Below are positions 56,636-64,000 of a stretch of DNA of 64,000 bases, in pieces. The stretch's first letter is position 1. Each line of letters opens with the position of its first letter. The DNA is from Paroedura picta. Lineage: Eukaryota > Chordata > Lepidosauria > Squamata > Gekkonidae. The position numbers and the translations under genes are program-made. Location of the stretch: the NCBI RefSeq assembly GCF_049243985.1, contig NC_135384.1, positions 11,900,501 to 11,964,500 of the forward strand, given 5' to 3'. A model generated the notes under the pieces. That model was not told the DNA's origin. It did not search any database and worked only from the letters and a program-made list of their open reading frames with translations.

Positions 56636-56812
56636 TAGAATAGTTCAACGATATCTGAACACAATGGAAAAAATGAGCAAATGAGAACAAGATGCAATTT
56701 AATAAAGATAAGTGTAAAGTTCTACATCTGGGTCAGAAAAATGAAAAGCATGCCTACTGGATGGGGGTTATGCTTCTAGGTAACACTGACACACTGTGTG
56801 TGAACTAGACCA
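56636..56812 (+). repeat. CR1-like fragment just after the V2R copy 2 stop
   Basis: gagaacaagatgcaatttaa, gttctacatctgggtcagaa and gcctactggatgggggtta are CR1-type LINE sequence. It contains the AATAAA at 56701-56706. It replaces the 3' flank seen in copy 1. Confidence 0.65.
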
Positions 56813-56823
56813 TGATTTCCCAG

Positions 56824-57601
56824 ACTAGGCTCTGGATGGCAACCCTTATGTTCTGGCTTAAACTGGTATTTCGGCAGAGGGGTCTTATCAGCCTTCTACT
56901 GACAAATTCATTTGTCGCACCCTGGTTAAAGGCACTACTAGAGAAGCTATGCTCCTATGGTCTGTCCTATCAATTTATTTTGGGCCTGGGACATGACAAA
57001 GCGAAAGAATTAATAAGGAACAGAGTAATAGATGTAGAAAGACAGCATGATATCAATAAGATATTGGACCCACTTTTTGGGAAAGACCTTCTCAACAAGG
57101 CTGTCTTAATGCCATATCTAACTGATCTTCCCAATTCTGAACAAAGAAGATCTTTTACTCTTCTCCGCTATAATGCCCTCCCTTCCGCTTTCCTGGAAGG
57201 AAAGTTCAAGGGGCTACCGATAGAAGCACGTAAGTGTGTCTGTGACGAAGGTCAAATAGAGACAGCTGAACATGTCCTATTTGAATGCAGGCTCTATCGT
57301 CACCTCCGTACAAATTCACTGGCCTCATTGCTCGCAGAATGCCCCAGAGGTTTGAGGAAACAGCATCTTAAGCTACTACTTTCAGACACAAATAAAGATC
57401 TAACAAAAATTATTGCTAGATTTGCTTGGGTAGCTATAAAAATAAGGCAGAGCTGGACCAACCCTGTTCCCTAGTGCTTTTATATTGGATCCATATACAA
57501 TTGTTCTTATTTCTCAGTTTTCACCCATTTATAATTGATTTTATATCTGTAATTTGTGTTTTTTACTGGCTGGTCTATGACCGTAAATAAAATTGATTGA
57601 T
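56824..57601 (+). mobile_element. 5'-truncated LINE with intact ORF2 C-terminus
   Basis: Flanked by an 11-bp target duplication, tgatttcccag (56813-56823, 57602-57612). Copy 1 has the empty site near 46986. The element ends gaccgtaaataaaattgattgattg. It carries an uninterrupted plus-strand reading frame to 57474, the last ~215 residues of a LINE polymerase. A zinc-finger-like CVCDEGQIETAEHVLFEC and a following YRHLRTNSLASLL segment are visible. There is no RT core because of the 5' truncation. The clade (possibly R4/Dong-like) is uncertain. Confidence 0.82.
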
Positions 57602-58508
57602 TGATTTCCCAGGCTGAAATTTGTAATGTTCTTTCTGCATTGAGTCCAAAAGAGGTTTTTCTCCCTTTCTTTTTCAAAAAATGTATTTTTTTGCAAAAAT
57701 GCCCCTCAATTCCACCATTCTACACGCTTGATTGCCTGCCCCCTACCCCCCAAAGTGACCTGAATTTTTCCTGATTTTCAGGTATACGGGTGCAAGATTG
57801 TGGGCATGCGGTGGAAGGGAACTCACTGGCAGGGGCAGCTCTCATGCAGCCAGGATCTGCAGTTTCTGAACCTCGAAGGAGGGAGGGGTGGTCAGGGGTG
57901 GGAGATAGAAGGTGATTGGCTGGCCACTAGGACAGACAGGCAAGCTGGTTGGGGGATGAAGCAACTTGAAAAGATGAAATCTGGTTTCCTGGAGATCCCC
58001 TTGCGGCAGAGCAAGTGAAGGGGCAATTCCGGATTATACCTGAACAAGCAAATTTTAGTGCGAAAACCAACAAAGCAGTCAACATTGTACAAATGTAAAA
58101 CTGAACAATATTGTATGCCACCATGTAGCTTTCTTCTAACTTTGCTATTATCTTACAAAAAGCTGAGTCACACCCACAAATGTCTTTTTGTGTCTGTGAC
58201 AACATGTACTGTCACTGAGTACCAGTATCTCAGGGTGGGGGACGACAGAATTGGTTGAAACCAGTGCAACCTTATATATGGATATAGTCATTTCTATCAC
58301 ATCTGATATTTACTGAGTTAAGGCTATACCATACCACCTTCCTGCTCCCTGCCTCAAATAAGCTTTTGAATAAACCGGAGTTGTATGAACAGTAGCCCAC
58401 AGGCACTACAGTGGGTTGATGCATTTCTCTGCTCTATGTTATTGGCTGCCATGTGGAAGGAATCAAGGAAGCAACTGATATGAACCTATCACATCATGCA
58501 CCTTTATC

Positions 58509-60680
58509 TGTACCTCTTAATAAAACAGTAAGGAGGGTTGGGGTGGGCCGAGTCCAAAATAAAAACACCCGGATTGGCGACTTGGCCCCAGACTGACAAA
58601 CGGATAGGCCAATTGGAAATCACGAAGCACATTTTGATTGGGCCCTCACCAGGACAGACCAGAGTTCCAGCCAAAGTTCTGACAAGGCCAAAGTTCTGAC
58701 AGGGCCCGCACATACAGGGGCAACCTGGAGACATGGCTGCCAGTCTACTCCTGACCACCGCAGGAGAGGAGGTCAGTAGGGCTGGCAAGGGGGATGAAAA
58801 CAGAGGCTTGGACAGGCTGTGCCAGTCCTTTTCGCCCAAAGGCTGTCCTTACTGTCATGTCCAACTGTAAATTGCCTCAGAGCCCCGACAGAGCTGGCAG
58901 GAGGCTAGTGAGTGCGCTCGCTCCCCCTCCCCTGGCCCTCCCTCTCCCCCTCCCTCCCTTCAGGCCTGCTGTGAAGGAGCCTCTGACAGGCCCTGACTGA
59001 GGGAAGGGAGGCATTTCCGAGAACAACGCATGGGAGCCTGAGGGCATTCCTTTTAATGGGGAGGGGAACTTTCCCCTTCTGCCAAACAGTTGGCTGACAG
59101 GGAGACCACAGAAAAGCCCCCTATCACTTAAAATACTGCTCTGGCCAGTGGTTAGATACAGCCAAGACATGTGTCTTTCTTGATTGTAAGCCGTGACTTC
59201 TTCGGGTAGTGTCTTTCTGTTTTGCAGATTTGAGGCCACTGCACAGCATTATTCTGCTACTGGATGCTGTTGCAGATATTCTTTTGTCTCCTGTTTCATC
59301 TGCACAGCAACCCTGTGCAGTAGGCCTCAAGTCTTCTAATTCAACAACAACCTGTGTGGGAGGCCTTACATGTTTCTTCTCTACCACAACCCTGTCCAAA
59401 GTAGCCATTTCTGCCTGGTGAGCTGATCTTCAAACTCTACAGGTGCACTTTAATTCCAGGAACTCTTCAGGCCTCAACTGGAGGTTGGCTACCCCTGGGT
59501 TGGAAATATTCCTGGAGGTTTGGAGGTGAGACTACAAAATCGTACAATGCCTCAGAGACTAGCGTTCAAAGGAGCCATTTTTGCCTGCAGTTGGGAGGGA
59601 GTGGTGCAGGTGTGTCCCTCCTGGGCTATGGGTTATGGCCAGCCCTTACCAGCAACTGTTTGTATTCTGGGGCACAGACAGGCAGACCAGCATCAGTCCT
59701 GTGAGTCTGGAAAGTGCAGGAAGATCTAAATAAAGATTTACAGCCTGAAACTGTAAATAGTGAATAATTAAATGGCTGGAGAAACATGGGAACTGCAATG
59801 ATTCTTCTGAACCTTGGCCTGGCAAATAAATAACCAGTATAAAAAACCTTACTAAGGTCAAGACTGCTCTGTACAGAGAGTCTTCCTCTTAGGATTGCCA
59901 GTTTCCATGTGAGGCTCTCTACCCCACCTCTCTCATGGGGAGTCTGCTATGGGGAGAGTAAGGGAAGACGATTGGAAAATGCTTTGAGATGCCTGAAGCC
60001 TGCTGGGTCACTGCAGCCCATTCCCAGTTCTCTCAGACTTCTCAAAGCCCCACATCCCTCACTGGTTGACTATTGTGGGGAGACGAAGGGAAAAGGTTTT
60101 TGTAAACCGCTTTGAGACTCCTTTGGGTAGTAAACAAAAGGGTACAAAAATCCATTCTTCTTCTAAGGAGCAATCATGAAAGAGGCATGTGGGCACATAA
60201 CATTTTATCAACAGTGAAAAAATGGAGAAGAAGGAACAGGGTGGACACCTGTGTACTGTGACTACCCCATGGGTTTTAGGGCAGAGGGGCATTTTGGTGT
60301 CTATGGCCTAATTCACACAAGAAGGAAAATGACGCAGAACTGGGGGGAATTGGTTGCCATGTAATCTTCCCCTATGAAGAATCTCCAGTCTGATCTTCCC
60401 TTCACATATCTGAAGACATGGCTCTGGAAAGCTCATCTGTAACCACGATGGCCCAATTCCCAAAGGTCAGTCCTCTCCCACACTCAACGAACAGTCCACA
60501 CCACAGGTTCTTGACACCCATATCTCACACCCACGGCCTCATTTGCCACCACAACCTCCCACACAACACACATATTCAACCCCATGCCCTTACAAACTGG
60601 ACAACTCCTCCCCTTCCTCTTCCCACTGCCAAGCTCTAGCATTCGTTGTATTCTTGGATACAATGCGCTTTGCTCTTAGT
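58509..60680. other. 2.17-kb insertion in V2R unit 2 flank
   Basis: Interrupts sequence that is contiguous in unit 1 (gcacctttatc joined to cactgcatgtta near 47610). It holds a GC-rich repeat with inverted-repeat-like end (58531-58620), retroposon-like sequence near 59400-59530 and two tRNA-SINE 3' halves (about 59895-60165). Short open frames here (for example 60418-60639) are low-complexity and not called. Confidence 0.6.
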
Positions 60681-61016
60681 CACTGCATATTATTGGATCC
60701 AAGCCATTGTCTGTAGATTTTGCTCCTGGAGATATAAATGCCAGTGGGTAAGTCTTTAACCTACCACCTTGCAAGTCTGGTGTACATCCAGACAATGAAC
60801 AGCAGCACTACCTATACCAATAATGTTGCAATTGTAAGCAGAGTTCCCCCCCTTCCATCCTTGTACCTCCATTGAAATCAGTAGACTTAAAAAATAGAAG
60901 CTATTTTTTCCCCATGATCAGCTAGAATGGACTCTTGGGAAACCATTTCCCCAAAGTATGAAGTTAACAAACCTCCTTCCCTGAACAAGAACCGTCCACT
61001 GGCAAATGAAATAAAG

Positions 61017-62535
61017 AGCAGCTGCATTCAAAGCAGGAAGCTTAAAGAAGAAACTAACCAGCCCGGCAGGAGCAGTGTATAACAGTGAGAGCTACCTAGG
61101 GAAAAAGACAGATTTTGAAAACAGTTTCTCAACTATTCCTCCTTCCATCTGCAATTCTTGGACTCTCTCTCTCCTCAAACTACACTCTCATTTAATTTTT
61201 GTTCTTTCCGCATGGTCTCAAGAACAGAATGGAATTCTTCTGAAATTAAAAAAAGGACTTGAATGCCACCGGATTGAATAGCGTCATTTGATTCCCACCT
61301 GGAAAAGAGGCCCAATGCAAAGTGGAATAGCTTCTTTGCTAACCTGACATCAAAACGTAGAGGGAGAGGGCCCTGTGCAATTTCATTAGACCCACTCATC
61401 AGACCCACTATGGCCCAGCACTTTGGCTAGAAGGCACAAACTATTGCAGCACTCTGGGCAGCAGGCTGGAGCAGGGAAGTGGAGCCAGCCGAAGTTTGTT
61501 TGTGGGTAAGGCATGATGCAAATTATTTCCTTTCCTTCTATTCCTCTTATTTTGTCATCATGATGTATGGGCGATAACTTGCACAATGCTAATATAAATG
61601 ATTTCTTTTCCAAGGGCTTATAGTTCAACAGTGAGGCTAATGAGCTTAGAAAGATGTAGCGCTGTTTAGTATTACCCACTGTACGTAATGACAGGACACC
61701 GGAAGAAAAGGGAAGGAAGAACAGAAATGGGGTGTGGAATAAGCAGAGGAATATGTTATTCATATCAAATCTAGGTCTTTTTGAAAAGTGAATAACTTCT
61801 TGCGTTTCCCAAACAAAGCCTGGGCTCATGCACGTGTTGGGTTATGCACTTTCAGTGCACTTTAGAAGTGGATTTTCCTGTTCCACACAGGAAACTCCAG
61901 CTGCAAAAGCTCATTGATAGTGCATTGTCCAATGTGGCTCTGGATCAAATCGTCATTTCTGATTTATTATTATATGGTTCCAGTGCAACTTCCTGTTTTA
62001 CGTTTGTTTCTAAGATGCCTGTTAAGAGATCTGTGTCTAGCTTCTGATATTGATATTCATTGCAAAAGTAAGCAGTAAAAATATCCTAGCTAGCATCTTA
62101 CCACTCTACTCGACCAGGTTTCAAGTATTCTTACAGCCTAAGGAGATTTCCTCTGGCCAATAGGATGCTTCTTCCAGGAGAAGAAACATTTCCAGCTGTA
62201 GAAGATTGCTTAGGTTTGAGGATGTTCCACATTCATGGCTGAGATCTTTATATGAGGAAGGAATCATTATTTCAGGCCTTCCTCTTTAGATAGCCATTAA
62301 TGTTTGCTGCCTGTGCTTACAAGAGCATTACAGAAAAGGATGTCTCCTTTGTCTTTGAGTAAGCATGTGCTTCACAAGGTTTTACATTTGTCCTTTTGAC
62401 TTTTATTATGAACTAGAATTTAAGCCTGCTGTAGCAAAAATTCAGTGGGTGCTAGAAGGCAGTGGCCACCCGGCTCCCCCCCCCCCCGGCCTCTCCCCCA
62501 TCTGCTGTCTTCAGCATGGGGCTCAGAGCAAGACT
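61017..62535. other. Distal spacer, no supported gene
   Basis: Sequence unique within the window. No OR or V2R motif in any frame. 62400-62470 (aagcctgctgtagcaaaaat) resembles a dispersed squamate repeat also hinted at near 35105. Confidence 0.5.
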
Positions 62536-63330
62536 CTCTGATTCTCTGGCTAAGGCAAGTATAATCTCTCTCTGTCTCTCCCCCCTCTCTGTCTCTCCCA
62601 TCTGGCTGACTGGCTAAGGCAAGTATGGTCGGTGTCAGAGAAACGGCCTGTCAAAGTGTGTTTTTGCCAGAGTGCACCCTCTCAAAGAGAGTTGTGGAAG
62701 AGGGGAGAACATGTTCATCTCTTGGGAAGGGCTGCACAAACTGTCAGGAGTATCACGGCTTGACAGAATTCCTGCAGGCAACCCTTGCAAACGAGGAGCG
62801 TTGGAACTTCTCTCCTCCCATGCAAGGTACTGTGGAAGCTGGTTCCCAAACCCAACAGGCAGCTATTGGAGGGATCTGAGTGTCACCAACACTGTAGTTG
62901 TTGGAGGCAGCACAGTGCAAAGCAGTGGGCAACTCCCCATTCCCCCCCTATATGTCGTTTGCTCTCCCTCTGCTTGCTCTCCCTCTCTTGATCTGTCCCC
63001 CTCTCCCCCCCTTCTCTCTTTGTCTCTCCCTTTGGGCTGACTGGTCAATGCAAGTATGATCTCTCTCTGTCTCTCCCCCCCTCTCCATCTCTGTCTCTCT
63101 CTCTCTGTGTCTCTCCCTCCCCCCGCCCTCTGTGTCCCTCTCCCTCTCCCTCTCCCTCTCCCTCTCCCTCTCCCTCTCCCTCTCCCTCTCCCTCTCCCTC
63201 TCCCTCTCCCTCTCTCTGTTTCCCTCCCCGTCTTTCTGTTTCCCACCTTCTATTTTTCTCTCTATCTGTTCCTCTCACTCTGTCTACCTTTGTCTCTGCA
63301 TTTCTAGCCCCCCCCCCATCTCTCCTCCGC
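62536..63330 (+). repeat. CT-rich tract with (CTCCCT)n microsatellite
   Basis: Long pyrimidine-rich strand with two related segments (ctggctaaggcaagtat at about 62547 and 62610; caatgcaagtatgatctctct at 63046). A hexamer run of about 13 copies lies at 63130-63213. Translations across it (leucine/serine/proline or glycine/arginine runs) are artefacts. Confidence 0.9.
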
Positions 63331-63639
63331 TTGATCTCACCATGGGTCTGTTGTGTGCTGTCTCCAGCACTCCCGGCGCTGAAGCCTCCCTCGCCCTGCC
63401 GCCTCCCCCGCATGGCGCAGCTTCAGCGCCGGGCTCAGAGCTGGTCCGGCACATTCCAGACATGCTGGGGCTCCTCCAAGGCGAGCTCTGAAACCTCCCT
63501 TGACCAGCCCACTCCCCCCGAACCTCCACCAGCCCCCCACCCCCTCCCACCCCTGGCCCTGACTTTGCGGCGGGGAAAGGAGCAAGGCCACCACGTCCTT
63601 TCCTGGCGACAAAGCCTCTTGCCCCAGCCCTCTTACCTC

Positions 63640-63769
63640 TGAGTCTGGACGGGCCAAGAGGCCAAGTGGTCACTTGGCCCTGGACTGACACTCGGACAGG
63701 CCAATTGGGAGCTGCTTCGGGGCTTTCAATTGGTCCCTTCGAGTTTTTATCCCAGACCCGCCCCACCCC
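63640..63769. repeat. GC-rich repeat related to 58531-58620
   Basis: cttggccctggactgacactcgg / aggccaattggg matches 58581-58620 in the same orientation. Its end (gagtttttatcccagacccgccccaccc) matches the reverse complement of 58538-58567, suggesting an element with inverted ends. Confidence 0.5.
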
Positions 63770-64000
63770 TTTCTCTGCCCACTTAGCCCTTACTGCTTTA
63801 TTCCTACCACTCCCGCAGGAGCGGTTTACAGATGATGGGAGGCATAGAGTGAACTGTTGATCTCTTCACTGCCTATTTGACATCACTACAGCCCCACATG
63901 GTCAATAGGTTAGGTCTGCTGTTCCTCAGTACAGCCTTTCAGGGTGATCAAGGTGGACTTCTCCTCCCTTTTTCACCAGCAGAAAAGATTACAGGATGGT
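63770..64000. other. Window end, nothing identified
   Basis: No gene, RNA or repeat recognised before the right edge. Confidence 0.4.

Larger units (their letters stand above)
48082..61016 (+). repeat. Tandem V2R unit 2
   Basis: Second unit, longer than unit 1 because of insertions at 56636-57601, 58212-58482 and 58509-60680. Homology to unit 1 stops at ggcaaatgaaataaa (about 61016), exactly where unit 1 continues into unit 2. This marks the right end of the array. Confidence 0.83.

Noticed and set aside
60418-60639. 73-aa His/Thr/Pro-rich ORF
   Set aside because: Low-complexity composition inside a repeat-mosaic insertion; no homologue recognised.
62863-63766. Several overlapping frames rich in R/G, S/L or P
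   Set aside because: CT-rich tract and hexamer repeat; frames exist on both strands only because of composition.
1-64000. CRISPR arrays, operons, phage or toxin systems
   Set aside because: No spaced direct-repeat array or prokaryotic gene organisation. Gene structures, introns and repeats are those of a vertebrate nuclear genome.

Overview
The window looks like nuclear DNA from a squamate reptile, probably a lizard. It carries tRNA-derived Sauria-type SINEs with a BovB-like tail, a BovB fragment, CR1-like and L1-like LINE pieces, hAT-type MITEs and a chromodomain Ty3/gypsy element. These lie among single-exon olfactory receptor (OR) genes and six-exon type-2 vomeronasal receptor (V2R) genes. 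Nothing prokaryotic or organellar is present. The species cannot be named from the sequence alone.

Layout: (1) 1-3311 is the 3' part of a GC-rich Ty3/gypsy chromovirus ending in its 3' LTR. (2) 3312-18720 is a tandem array of one ~5.6-5.9 kb unit. Units A1 and A2 each hold an intact class II OR (7541-8467 and 15186-16127, ~97% identical). Unit A3 is cut off before its OR. A1 also carries a ~2.1 kb ORF1-only LINE, with a SINE inside it, that is absent from A2. (3) ~18780-35000 is a second array, with three intact class II ORs of another subfamily (21748-22698, 28307-29257, 33825-34775). Each is preceded by a conserved non-coding block with a TAATTG core, a conserved 5' exon/splice donor, and an acceptor exactly 82 nt before the ATG. 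(4) 36184-61016 is a tandem duplication of ~12 kb units, each with a complete V2R gene. Both genes have exons of 227, 292, 864, 228, 127 and 896 nt, encoding 877 residues with all junctions in frame. (5) 61017-64000 holds no gene I can support. It is interspersed repeats, a long CT-rich tract and a (CTCCCT)n microsatellite.

The seven receptor genes are all on the plus strand and form a chemosensory neighbourhood. ORs normally act in the main olfactory epithelium and V2Rs in vomeronasal neurons. The genes do not form one pathway: each would be expressed in its own sensory neurons and signal through G proteins. The structure records birth-and-death evolution: tandem duplication by unequal exchange, a gene-less unit at an array edge, and later element insertions that mark the order of events. 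The most useful observations are the uneven divergence of the two V2R copies (ligand-binding exons diverged, 3' exons and introns nearly identical), the shared OR 5' exon/promoter architecture, the ORF1-only LINE, and several insertions with readable target-site duplications and empty sites in the paralogous unit.

I found no clearly novel biological system. The points above are reported as candidates with checks.
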